Part shown: piece by piece, positions 31,358 to 42,312 of the stretch
How the letters are laid out: every line of letters begins with the position of its first letter
How positions within the stretch are numbered: position 1 is the first letter of the stretch
Assembly: GCA_018136815.1 (NCBI GenBank)
Contig: CM030931.1
Span: 1,219,398-1,283,397 of the forward strand
Direction of reading: 5' to 3'
DNA: 64,000 bases
Source of the DNA: Isochrysis galbana
Lineage: Eukaryota; Haptophyta; Isochrysidales; Isochrysidaceae
Made by a program: the position numbers and the translations under genes
The notes under the pieces: model-generated
Seen by the model: only the letters and a program-made list of their open reading frames with translations
Told to the model about the DNA's origin: nothing
The model's database searches: none

Positions 31358-34300
31358 ATGGAGGCGCAGTTCTCCGGTTCTTCCCCACTTTCTTTCGAGT
31401 CCGAGTCCAAGCCTGTTTTGAGCAAACCCCGTTCTGAGCCATCCGAGTCCGAGTCCGAGTCCGAGTCCGAGTCCGAGTTTACAACGTCACCGAGTCCTAC
31501 CACGCGGTCGACCGCAGGATTAACGGAGCTCCAGCCACTCACTGAGCCTCCGACGACCACTCCTTCCGCGGGAGTGTTCACCTTCGGTCCTCCGCGCCCC
31601 GAGTCTGAGTCATTTGGAATCTCCGGTCACTTCCAGAATTCCAACCACAACCGAGCCCCGTTTCACGAGCCACCGCGTATCGAGTCCAAACACAAGCTGA
31701 CGCCGAAGCCCTCGACGACAGCCACTGTGTCCTTGTCCGAGCCACCGTTCCGAGTCTCGCCGCAGCCGGCCTGCCACTCCAGCAGGCTGCACGCCGCCGA
31801 GCCGATCCCTTCCGTTTCCGTTCCGAGTCCGAGTCCAATCGCACAAGACAGTGCATCCCGAGCCCGCGTAATCAAGCCCGTCACAGAGTCCGAGATTTCG
31901 GCCGCACCGAGCCAACCGGTGCTGGCCACCGTGCCCCTATTGTCATCACAAGCTTCAGCTTCGTCCTCACCGACGGTTGCGACGCCAGGGGGCTTCACCT
32001 TTGAGCCGGCCCCGTCCGTTCCCATTTCGAAAGTTAGCCCTGTTATTGGCGTCCAGCACGCCAGAAACGACGAGTCCGAGTCCGAGTACAAATTAACGTC
32101 ACCGCGGAGTCCGCGGTCGACCACCGGCGTTCCCACGCCACCCCATCAACCGAGAGCCCTGGAGGAGCTTGAACAGCCGTCTCCTAGCCCCTCTCAAGTC
32201 GCCGAGTCTTCCGAATTCGAGTCTGAATCCACCGTAATTTCAGCGGTCCATCCACCCGCTAGCCCGAGCCAAGTCCTCCGAAGAATGCTTCGCATTGCAG
32301 AACCTCTTCGGCCACTACCCACGCCAGCCGCTGCCGCAGAGCCACCACCCTGGCCCCAGCCTTCCCCGCAGCCGGCTTCTACGACAGCCACGTCCCTTCT
32401 TTCGCCGGCGCCGACCCCGCCGACGACAGAATGCAACGACGTCTCCTCTTCCGACGTGACCATGGAGAGTGACCACAACTCCTCTGCACGTCGAGGAACG
32501 GCGGCCTCCCAAACCGAGCTTCTACGCCCATTGAGCCAGCCCAACCGAGTCCCTGAGCCATGTCCTTCATGTCTCTCACCGGTGGTCTCGCGGCCGCGGC
32601 GTCCGTCGCCGCCGTCCGACACCCCACTTCTCCGAGTTTCTTCGTCAATCCCGTCCTCCGAGCCCGTCTCTACGTCGTCGATATCCGAGTCTTCTTCCAT
32701 TCGTCCTACGTCGCTGCGGCCACCGGTCGCCGCCTCCGAGCACTGCCTGCCTCTCGATACCACTGCCACCACCATCATGCGCGTGGCAGCGATCAATGCG
32801 TCCGCGATCCAGTCCTTCGATTCCTCTCAAAACAACTCCGATGTCGGCACCCGTGATGATACCCCGTCACCCGCTCTCCACGCTCTCGCCTCTCTTCGTG
32901 CACGAGCGAGCGGCTCTGCGGTGGTATTACCTCGGCACCTCACGGAGGCAGCCCAAGAGCTTCGCCGGCCTCGCAATGGCACCCTAGCCTCGCCTGCCGC
33001 CGCGCTACCCAAGCACTTCGATGAGCTTTGCGCTGAGCTCACGAAGATGAATCAACGAGTCCAAGACGGGCTGACGTCTGGCTGTCACGCACCACGCGTT
33101 CTCGTCGTTGGCGAGACGAGCGGCGTCGTCTCCTCCATGTTCCTACTCGCCGGTGCTGATGTAGCTACGTGCGATTTGTATCCTTCCGAGATCGATTACG
33201 TGCCCCACTTCCAAGGCGACGCGCTTCATGTCCAAAACCTAGGTTGGGACCTAGTCATCGCCCACCCGCCCTGCACGTACCTCTCCGCTGTCAGCAGTCA
33301 ATGGCTCTCCCAAGAACCCGGACGTCGTGCCGCTCTTGAGTCGGCCGCTCGCGTCTTCAAGTCAATGGCCTCCGCCACTGCTCCGTTTGTAGCGGTCGAG
33401 AACCCTCGGATGCATGCGGAAGCTCGCCGTTTAGTCGGGGGGTTGACCCCGACCCAATTCGTCCAACCCTGGGAGCACGGCACTGGACACCAGAAAGCCA
33501 CCGGGTTGTACCTCACCAAAGGGCTGCCGCCCCTCCAGCCAACTTGCGTCGTGGATGGCCGTGAGTCGGCCATGGCTAACCTCTCTCCTTCACCGCACCG
33601 TGGCGCTCTTCGCAGCCGCACCTACGTCGGTGTAGCTGGAGCGATGGCGATCCATTGGATGCCGGTTCTTCTTCGACATTTGAGCCAACAGCGAGACCAG
33701 ACGTCGACGAAGAAATTGTCCGCGTTAGAGCTACTCGCTTGCGCGCGGTGCAGCCTATTGGACCGGCCTTCACTTAGCTCGACCGAGGCTACCGCCTACG
33801 AGCCGTGGTCGGCTCTTCATCGTTATGAGAGGGGGAGGGAAACGAGTGAAGTTTCTTCCGACCCCGTTGTTTCCCGTCCAGCTACTCCCGAGTCAGACAA
33901 CCACGAAGACCAAAAAGAAACCCACGATAACCACGACAACGACACGCCACTCCACGCCTCCGAGTCTACACTCCACGACCCATTCTCTCCATGGACCGCC
34001 CCGCCTCCGGCACGCGCGAGCTCGCCGCGTCCGACGACGCCGACGACTCTCCGGAAGCGGCGCCAACAATGGCAATCATTCGGAGTGAACGGGGACCAGA
34101 AATGGTCCAACGTCACGCTCGAAACCGCTGACGAAATAAGAGCGCAAGCTCTAGCCGGACGAAACGCCGACGAGGAATCCGACCTCGCCGCTGCCGTCCG
34201 AGCGCCGATCGAGTTCGTGGAAGCCAAAGGCATCCGCGCCGAAGAGCTAGCCTCATTAGTTCGAAGACCCAAGACAGAAGCCCAAGCCCGTCTCGAGAAA

Positions 34301-37300
34301 GATTGGGAAAAGATGTCCGACCACCCGAGGCACCCCACCGACAAGAGAGGCCTGGGCTACACTAGTCCCAAGCTATCACCCTGTACCGCTACCAACGAGG
34401 ACGACCCCTCTAGGCCCTCTGCCACGATAGCGGCAGTCGGAGTACCCGAAGAGACGACGACCAGTTTGACGACGAATTCACCCGAGCAACGACGCTGGCG
34501 ACCAACCCCGTCCCTGTCCGACACCATTGCACACGTGACCGCGCACCGGCCGGAGAGCGTCGTGGATACCCTACCATCTGCCTACCCAAGGCATTGTCTA
34601 TATGTTCGAGATCTAATGGTCTGCCGCTCCGGCGAGGCTGCCGGCAAAGAAGGAGTAATCTTAGCCGACTCCGCCCTCACGGTCAACAGCACACTCGCTG
34701 ACACCGGAGCTGGCCCGTCGGTCGTGACCACTTCCCTCTTGTCCAGCCTACCCAACGACGCATGCGTCGAGCGGCTGCCGCAAGCCGTAGTGACACCGCT
34801 CCATGGCCCAGACGGCCTACCTCTTATCACGCGAGGCAAGGCTCGAATCGTTTTCTCCGTCGGTGGATTTCTCTTTCGTCATACGTTCATGGTGATTGAA
34901 GGCAACCCGATGCTACTGCTCGGGAACGACTTCTTAGCTACGCACGCCGCTTCGATTCAGCTCGCCTCCGACAGCGCGGACGGCTCTATCACCCTCGGTG
35001 CCCCATCCACGGTGGCTCCTCTTGAGGTTAATGGCAGTCCAAGCCCCGACGCTCCGCCGATCTTTCGCGTCTCGACGTCACCGATAGCGGTGGTCCCTGT
35101 CAGCATGACTTGTGCACAGGTCTGTCCGACCTCCGCGAACCCAATCACGACTGACTTCTTCCGAGGGCCGCAAGCCGCCGAAAACGACAACCAGCTAGTC
35201 TCCGAGCCGCTCTTCAACACGGCCGATGAGTTTGCCGCCAAAGCGCCGGCGTCTTGTGGCTCCGAGTACCTCCTATATACCCATGAACCTATCACGATCC
35301 CGGCCTATCATCGGGCGACGTTTCACGTCCGAATTCCGCTAGCTCTTCGAGAACACGAAGACTGCGCCATGCTCGTGGACCGGCTCCCTACACGCGAGAC
35401 TATTGACAGCTCTCCGCTCGTCATCCCTCAAGTAGAGAGGCCGAAATCCGACCACACCATCGCGGTTACGGTGGCCAATACTGACCCCAAACCACTACAC
35501 CTTCCGTCGTTCCATCCTGTAGCTTCGCTACAGGTTCGATTCAAGATTCACGCTGGAACTTATCACCGCGTCGGTGACAATAACTCGCCGGATGTGATTG
35601 AGTCGCTCAACGAGGACCAACGCAAGCTCCTCGAGGCAGCCAAGATCGACCCCGAGGGCCGTCTCTCGATGCCCCAACGTGAACAAGTTCGTCGTCTACT
35701 GGCCCGACGTATCGCTGCTTTCGCAATTGACCCGACTAACCCGAATCACACTCACGTGATGGAGGTAGAGCTACCGCTCAACCCCGGAGCCGAAGCTCAC
35801 CGTCACGCACCGTCTAGAGTTGGACGAGAGGGTGAGAAGATCATAGAGGACGAAGTTTGCAAGATGGAGTCCGCGGGCATCATTAGGAAATCAAATTCGT
35901 CGTGGGCCTCTCGAGTCGTGTTAGTCACTAAGAAGGATGGCTCCGTACGTTTCTGCGTAGATTATCGCGACGTCAACTCCAAGCTTCGTCTAGAGGACAG
36001 CCCTCTTCCCCTCACGGTAGAAGCCATCGACCGATTGTCGTCCGGTCAAGGCAACCTCGATTCTCTATTCCTTTGCACCCTGGACCTGGCATCTGGTTTC
36101 TGGGGTATACCGATCAAAGAATCCGATAAACATATCACCGCGTTCACTACTCATCGCGGCAAGTACGAGTTCAATTACTTGCCTTTCGGTGTTCAATCCG
36201 GTCCCTCGTATATGTGCCGCCTCATGGACGCCGTTCTCGGTGGGCTGGCATGGGAGATTTGTATGCCATACTTGGATGATGTCGGCGCCTGGTCGACAGG
36301 TGTAGGTGACTCGCTGCAGGCCAGGGAAGAGTCGTCATTCCAACAAATGTTACACCGTCTTGATCTTGTCTTGGAACGTCTCATCTAGGCGGGCCTCACT
36401 TGCAAGATGTCGAAATGCGTTTTCTTTGCCACCTCGGCTGAATATCTCGGCCACGTTGTTTCGCGTGAAGGTCTTCGGATGGATCCCAAGAAAGTGGAAG
36501 CTGTCTCGAAAATCGACCCAACCCAAATCAACTCGATCGAAGCCGTCCGTTCGTTCCTTGGATTGTGCTCCTACTACCGCCGTTTCATCCGTCGTTTTGC
36601 GATCCGTGCGGCGCCGTTAACCGCTCTCACGCGGAAAGGGTGCGACGTCCCGGTCGAGTCGCAAACAGAAGCCTGTCGACAGGCTATCGAAGATCTCAAG
36701 CAAGCTATCTGTGAAGAACCCGTACTTGCACCTCCTCGAGACGACCGTCCTTTCCTCGTTAAAATCGACGGTGCTAGCAAGCTCGGCATCGCCGGCGTCC
36801 TCGCCCAAAAAGACGACGAAGGGAGAGAGCGCGTCGTTGCATACTACGGTCGTAGCTTGAGTCCGGCTGAGCGCCATTGGACAGTCACTGAAATCGAACT
36901 TCTAGCAGCGCTAGAATCGATCCGAAATTGGAGGCCTTATCTTTGGGGTCGCCACTTCACCCTCGTCGTAGACCATTCAGCTTTGCGCTGGCTTCACACG
37001 ATGAAAGATCAAGTCACCGGTGGTCCAGCCTCGCGCCTCATGCGATGGGTCCTAAAGCTAGCCGAATATAGATTCGACGTCGTGCACAAACCTGGAGTCA
37101 CTCACTGGGACGCCGACGGCTTATCCCGCTTAGTTGCTCTCGAGCCTGATCACGATCCTCTCCATCTCGAGGAGAGTGACGCCCATTCTTTCGATTCTTC
37201 TGAAATTCACGACATAGTCGCCGCCGCGGTTACTTCATCCACCCTCACCGCTCGCCGCCAACAAGCAAGCGATAGGCTCGCTCGTCAAGCATCGGAATCT

Positions 37301-38983
37301 TCGGAGTCGATTACCTCCTCGTATCTCGATGTGGGCGTGCCTCATGCCGACGAATTACGTCAAGCGCTCTCTACCGACGATCTCGCCAGCTCGATCCTTT
37401 CTGAAGTCGAGTCGATCCTTCCGAAAGCTTCCTCTTCGATTGACTCTAGCTCGTCGTCGAAGAAAAGTTCCCGATTCCTCCTTCGCGATGGCCTACTCTA
37501 CTACCGCTCCTCAGAAGCGGAAGAGGCTCCTCTTCGTTTGTACATTCCGGAGTCCCTTCGTGACACGTACCTCCGCGCCTACCATGACCACCTTGGTCAC
37601 CCAGGTGCGACAAGGACGTCTACCCTACTTCGTACTCGAGTGTACTGGCCTGGCATGTCCGCCTCTGTATCGGAATACGTTCGAGAGTGCCACGAATGCA
37701 CTCTTGGCAAACCGTTACCGCGACCGCTCGCCCATCCATCCGGTCTTTCCATCGGATCTTATCCTTTCGACGTCGTCTATTGCGATATTCTTTCGATGGC
37801 GCCCACTCACGATTTCGTATCCGGCCGCTCCGGTTTTGACAAGCTGATTGTTTTCGTCGATTCTCTCTCTCGTTGGATTGAAGCTGAGCCTTGCAACGGT
37901 AACCCCTCGTCCTCGAAATGTCTAGACGTCTTCATGCGTCTCATCGTATCTCGTTATGGAGTCCCTCGCCAACTTCGAACCGACGCCGGCTCAAATCTTT
38001 GCTCTCGATTAGTGGACCTAATTCTCAAAGCGACCGGCACGGACTTGAGCACTACTGAAGCCTATCGCCACGAAGGCGTAGGGCTAGTAGAAAGAGCTCA
38101 ACAAACTCTCCTCACGATGACTCGAGTCTCCAATGAAGGCGGCGCCCATTGGGTCGATCACCTTCCGTTTCTTCTCATGTCTATGCGAGCGACCGCCGGT
38201 CGCGTCGTACCCAAGTCACCCGCGGCTATCTTGTTTGGTCGGGAGCTTCGTCTTCCAGCTCAACTTGCTGACCCTGCTCCTGTTCTTGAGTTGCTTCCAT
38301 CTAGGCCTCCGTCCGATGCCGTCACTTACGCCACCGAGCTCAATAAGAAGCTTCTCGAGTCGTGGCGTTCCGCCCTCGAAAGTACTCAAGAAGCCCAACG
38401 TGAATCGATGCGCTCCGCCTCTCAAAAGTCTAAACTCGGTGTTACCTTCAAACAAGGAGACAGAGTTTGTCGTCGAATCCCTGGCCACGCCAACAAACTT
38501 CAATACCTCTACTCCGGTCCTTACCGAGTAGAAGAAGCCATCTCGGCCACTCGATACCGTCTACGCGATCTCGAAAATCGTCAAGTCAAGGATGAAGTTC
38601 ACATTTCCAATCTTCGTCCGTACTTTACCGTCACCGATTCGTCTCCGCTCGCTGGAGATGAGTATTTGGTCGAAGAGTTACTCGATCGCAAGGGCGATGG
38701 AGTTTCATTCAAGTATCTCGTCAAATGGCGCGGCTATCCTCGTTCTGAAGCTACTTGGGAGTCTCGAATTGAGTTGCTTCGGCGTTGTGCTGATCTAGTT
38801 GAGTCGTACGACACCACTTTCGACCGCCGTCCGGTTCAACCCCAAGCTCACTCCGCTGTAGACTCCTCTTCAAGTCCAAGTTCAAGTCCCCAGTCTAATC
38901 AAGTTCCACGTCGAGTTCAAGAGTCAAATCGTATTCCTCCTGATCTGCCTTCAAGTCGTACCCGTTCTCGTTCACGTTCGTAG
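31358..38983 (+). CDS. Gypsy pol polyprotein with in-frame TAG
   Basis: One frame spans 31358-38983, interrupted only by TAG at 36386-36388; coding probably starts upstream since the same frame is open from about 31000. Residues count from 31358. About 1-570: Ser/Pro-rich, with an SESESESESE run. About 577-769: methyltransferase-like domain. 1115: protease DTGAG, followed by LLLGNDFL. From about 1465: reverse transcriptase with VDYRDVN, LPFGVQSGP and the catalytic YLDD at 36269-36280. The TAG follows 36 codons later, before AGLTCKMSKC. After it come RNase H (about 36740-37135), the integrase H-H-C-C finger (about 37580-37710), the integrase core with its D, D and E (TDAG, VGLVERAQ), and a chromodomain (about 38655-38810; YLVKWRGYPRSEATWE). 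Confidence 0.92.
33085..33665 (+). other. Phage-type DNA cytosine methyltransferase-like domain in pol
   Basis: Within the pol frame, about 193 residues follow the arrangement of the small DNA cytosine methyltransferase-like proteins of phages and prophages. First is a nucleotide-binding start (RVLVVGETSGVVSSMFLLAG, then CDLYPSE). Then come HFQGDAL and WDLVIAHPPCTYLS, the last with the Pro-Cys of a C5-methyltransferase motif IV. Next is FVAVENP (motif VI-like), then FVQPWEHG, KATGLYLTKGLPPLQPT, and a C-terminal SRTY.GVAGAMAIHW. Catalytic Cys and the ENP triplet are intact and the frame is uninterrupted. Presence is read from sequence. Activity and target base are inferred from the family; I cannot tell whether the element methylates its own DNA. 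Confidence 0.85.
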
Positions 38984-39247
38984 CGCTAAGTGCTAAGTCG
39001 ACCGGAAGTGGATGATTAGCGTCGCGTCAGCGCCTGACCCAGCGCAACTGCCCGAGCAAAACTCCTGTAAAAGGGAGAACGTGGTAGGACGTGGCGTACG
39101 AAATCGGGGGCCGCCGCGCTAAGCTGCCGATTTTGTGCTCGCTTTGGATCCATGGGTTAATCCTCCTCTTCTAAGTCTCTCGTCTCGTATGGTTAAATGA
39201 ACTCTCTTGGCTCGACATCGGGAGACGTCTCGATTTAAGTCGGGGGG
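38984..39247 (+). promoter_or_regulatory. Gypsy 3' untranslated region and polypurine tract
   Basis: Non-coding 264 bases between the pol stop and the 3' LTR. The part with GCCCGAGCAAAACTCCTGTAAAAGGGAGAA recurs in the related element at 47050-47085 (quoted in pieces of family sequence). The tract AAGTCGGGGGG at 39237-39247 is the expected plus-strand primer for reverse transcription. The same tract precedes the LTRs at 47309 and, on the minus strand, at 58154. Confidence 0.8.
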
Positions 39248-40650
39248 TGTTGTATTCCTGCCCATCTGAAGGCTGTAGGCATGAATATTCGTGTAAGGTA
39301 CGCGCTCACAATTACAATTGAACAGTTCCCCGTGTTGCCACTGACGCACAAGACACACAGATTCGGATTCCCCATGGTCTCAAGTCCAGGTTTGCAGATT
39401 TTGGTCTCGAAATTTGCGATTCGAATTTTGTTTTTGCTGTTACTATAATTGTTGGCTCGTTTAAGGTAATAAACCGGCATGACTTCGACTTCTCGTTCCG
39501 CAGTTGCTCTGCGAGACTCTCTCTCTCTCTCTCTCCGTCCTCCTCTCCTCGGCCGACGGAGGGAAGTTTCGTCCAAAACATTCTCCGGTCCCAGGATGTT
39601 CCGTGGGGGTCTCTCTGCGCTCCGCGAGGGAAAGGACGCGATCTCGCTCCGAGATCACCCTCGCGCCCTCCCACGCTGCCCCGCCGTGCCCTCGGTCCCT
39701 CGCCCCCCGCGGCAGGTTCTTCCTCTCGGCGTGCCATCCGTCGCCTCCGGCCGTTATATTATTCCCCCCCCCGCGCGAGGTTCTTCTCCTCCGCGCGCGG
39801 TTCGTTTCCTCCGGCCGTCGTTCGTTCCCCCCCCCCCGCGCGCGCTGTTTCCCCCCCTCGCTTCGATTCCTCCCTCTCGCGATTCCTTCGATGATTGCCT
39901 CCATCTCGTCCGTTCTTCTTCGCGATTCTCGCGGAGGGGGTACCGATGTTTAACGTTAGTTTCGCCGCGTTTTCGGTGAAAGAAAGGAAGAACGAATGGC
40001 ACGCGCCCCGCGTCTCGCGTCTTGTTTCGTCGCCCCTTGCTCGTCGCTTGTCTAGAAGGTCTCTCTGCACATCGCCTTCTTCCCCCCGCGCGAGTTTGGA
40101 CCTCTCCTCGACCCTCCGCGTTGGCTTCAGCGGACGAGTTTTCACTTTAACGATAGTTTGAACCCTTCGTTTGCGTAGTTTTGCGCTCTCTTTCCGTATT
40201 TCTTCGCGCATGACGAGCGATCGCGACCTCAGCCTTTGTCGCACGGGGAGGGTTTGTTTATCGTATGATTCCGGAGTGTTTACGTTAGTTTTCTGAGCCC
40301 AAGGTCGTTGGGGTTTGGGTTTCTTGTGAGTGTTTTTGTAGCAACTTCGTCGAGTCCCACCGTGTTCCCAAGCGAGTCCCCCCGAGTTCCCGAGTCTATA
40401 CCCCGAGTCAACGAGTCAATACCAGCCAAGCACGCGCCTGAGCCACCCCCAGTCGCCTGCCACCACCTCCCACAAGCCTCCTTCCACACTTCCGCGCCCT
40501 CCGTGCGTCGTGCGTCGTGCGTCGATCACCATGCCCGTAGTCACCCCCGAGGAAAGCTCCATGAGCTCCCCGCAAGAACCGCATTCCGCGCTAGCTGCCG
40601 GCGCGCCCTCGCAGGCCATCTCCAAGAGTGAGATGAGCCTTGCTCTGACA
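39248..40650 (+). repeat. 3' LTR of the gypsy element
   Basis: 1403 bp, matching the 5' LTR almost base for base, with a one-base net length difference in C runs. It too carries the gag ATG (40531), which now opens a fused frame into the disrupted element gene downstream. Confidence 0.96.
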
Positions 40651-41299
40651 CTGCTCGACTCGGAAGCTACCAAGGACTGTCCAAAACACCAGAAGCATGC
40701 ACCCCCTCCTCTTGAGCGCACAAAGCGCGCTGCCGACTACATTGGCGCTCTGCTTGTCAAGGCACTTGCACTCGGCGCGACCAGTTTTCCGTTCTTCTGC
40801 TTGGACGAGCCGCCCTCACTAGAGACGATCGAAAAGGAGGAAGAAGAGCTTAAGTCCGCCTTCGACAGCGTGTTGAACGATATTATTCACCAGCTAGAGG
40901 CAAACGAAGCACTCAAAGGCTACACGTCTGAAGTCCAGGCGGCCGGCTGGACGGTTACGGTCAGAAGCAACGATGATCGATCTACTTCGCGTTCTTTTTT
41001 CATTAATTTCACTCCCCCCCCGGTGATACACGCCGTACAATACGTTGCACTATGCCTTGCCACTCCTATGATTTGCCACTTTCCCACTAAAGGCCAGGTA
41101 ACTATCTATTCGAACAAGATGCGCGAGCTGATGATCGCCAAGGAGCCAGGGGATGCCAAGTCCACTGCCCAAAACCTGGTGGACATGGTGTTATTTTCGC
41201 AGCGCAGGTTTGAGAAGTGCAAGCAAGGCTGCACTTGGCGGTCGAGCTTTTGTGTGTCCACCGCAACTAGAGATTGAGTTTGTGAGCTCCCCGTGTGGA

Positions 41300-41865
41300 T
41301 TGTTTGAGTTGTCTTTTTATTTAGCCTGTGGCGCAGCTTCGTGTCCCTTTGGATTTTCATCGGTGGATCGCTTGTTGAATAATTTCCACAAGAGAATGAT
41401 TACAAGTACTGCGAGCACGATGGCTCCTATCAGAAATGCGGCTCCCTTTGCGAATATTTTGGTTACTTCTCAGCTTGAAATTTGTCTTTTCGTTTTGCCG
41501 CTGCCGAGTCCGGATGGCACTCGACTTTTAGGGAGCGCACTGGCTGAGTCCCTTAGCGCGCTCCATGCCTTTCTCGCCGCAATCTCCTTCTCGGCCTCCT
41601 CCATCTCCTCCGCTTCCGCATTTGCCCCTTTCGTTACGGCCGCTTGCACAAGGGGAGGGTTGGGCCTCGTGGCGCCGCCGGTCGCGGGTCGAAGTTGGGC
41701 GCTCACGGTGCGTCTTGGGGGCGTGACGTCGTCATCACCGGCGCCCGCAAAGGGCTGATTTCGACGCGGTGCGCGGGGGCGGCGGGCGCGATTAGTGTGG
41801 CTGTGAGGGCGGCATGCCGCGATATGGTGCGTGATTGATGCGGCATCTACTCGGTGAGCGGGCAC
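41300..41865 (-). pseudogene. Element ORF with C-terminal membrane helix, interrupted by TGA
   Basis: A minus-strand frame from 41865 runs to a TGA at about 41470. Without any frame change it then continues to a second stop near 41307. The part after the TGA encodes FAKGAAFLIGAIVLAVLVII and a short basic/acidic tail, an unmistakable single membrane helix. No ATG lies between the TGA and the helix. The upstream part is Ala/Arg-rich with an EEMEEAEKEIAARKAW helix. Either this is a broken gene for a small membrane protein or the TGA is read through. A homologous but diverged stretch is seen on the minus strand at 46480-46640. Confidence 0.45.
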
Positions 41866-42119
41866 AAGAACGGCCTCGTGGCGCCGCCGGTCGCGGGTCG
41901 AAGTTGGGCTCTCTATCCCTTGGCGATTTTAGCGTTGAGCGTCTTCATAGTTTTTGTGATAATTACGTACACGTTCATTCAAGTCCATGAAATCATAGAA
42001 GTATTGTATTGCGGTGCGTACAGAACCAGGCTGTATCAACCGTGTTTGCTGGTGATGACCATGGCTTCGTAATGCGCTGCGAGAGGCGCGCTTGAAGGCC
42101 ATCGATAAAATTATACCGG
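41828..42119 (-). repeat. Right long inverted repeat of the composite element
   Basis: Inverted counterpart of 25010-25294, with a 4-base insertion near its inner end and scattered changes. A 34-base segment around CTCGTGGCGCCGCCGGTCGC at 41876 is also repeated directly at 41667, inside the element. The arm runs without a break into a dispersed repeat at 42113-42312. Confidence 0.88.
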
Positions 42120-42312
42120 AGGGGGCCCGTTGTATATTTCGTGCGCGGCCGTCAGAGGCCTGAAATTGAGTATTTTTCGAAAATTTTGCCGGAGGACCCC
42201 GGATTTTTTTTGCTGATCTCTCATACCAGAACCTATAGGGAGCTTATTTAGGTCCTCGTTTGCCCATTTCCGATGGTGCCCTTCGCACCCCCCTAGTGAG
42301 TGACCGGGCTAG
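42113..42312 (+). repeat. Dispersed repeat adjoining the inverted-repeat arm
   Basis: From ATACCGGAGGGGGCCCG to GTGAGTGACCGGGCTA, this ~200-base segment recurs at about 48068-48296 with roughly three quarters of positions shared. At 48020-48068 some similarity to the arm itself continues leftward. The repeat is therefore probably part of the same ancient element rather than separate. Confidence 0.75.

Larger units (their letters stand above)
26743..40650 (+). mobile_element. Complete Ty3/gypsy chromovirus with methyltransferase-like domain
   Basis: A 13,908-bp LTR retrotransposon. The LTRs (26743-28144, 39248-40650) begin TGTTG and end GACA. They are nearly identical (length changes in C runs), so the insertion is recent. 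A perfect 5-bp duplication CTGCT flanks it (26738-26742, 40651-40655). The polypurine tract AAGTCGGGGGG lies directly before the 3' LTR. Order of coding regions: gag (from inside the 5' LTR), a long Pro/Ser-rich region, a DNA methyltransferase-like domain, aspartic protease, reverse transcriptase, RNase H, integrase, chromodomain. Protease-RT-RNaseH-integrase order and the chromodomain identify a chromovirus. No tRNA-type (TGG...) primer site follows the 5' LTR. A TAG in RT and frame changes in gag suggest this copy is defective. Confidence 0.96.
26648..41277 (+). pseudogene. Element ORF split by the gypsy insertion
   Basis: Two parts, 26648-26742 and 40656-41277, read in one frame once the gypsy element and one copy of its CTGCT duplication are taken out. 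Together they give a 238-residue frame starting with ATG. The 5' part now runs into the 5' LTR and stops. The 3' part is now fused to the gag N terminus encoded by the 3' LTR, giving an open frame from 40531 to 41277. The product is of normal complexity, with a helical Glu/Lys-rich centre and a beta-rich later part. No domain recognised. The bases before 26648 (CTCCTTGCAG) resemble a 3' splice site. Confidence 0.65.
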
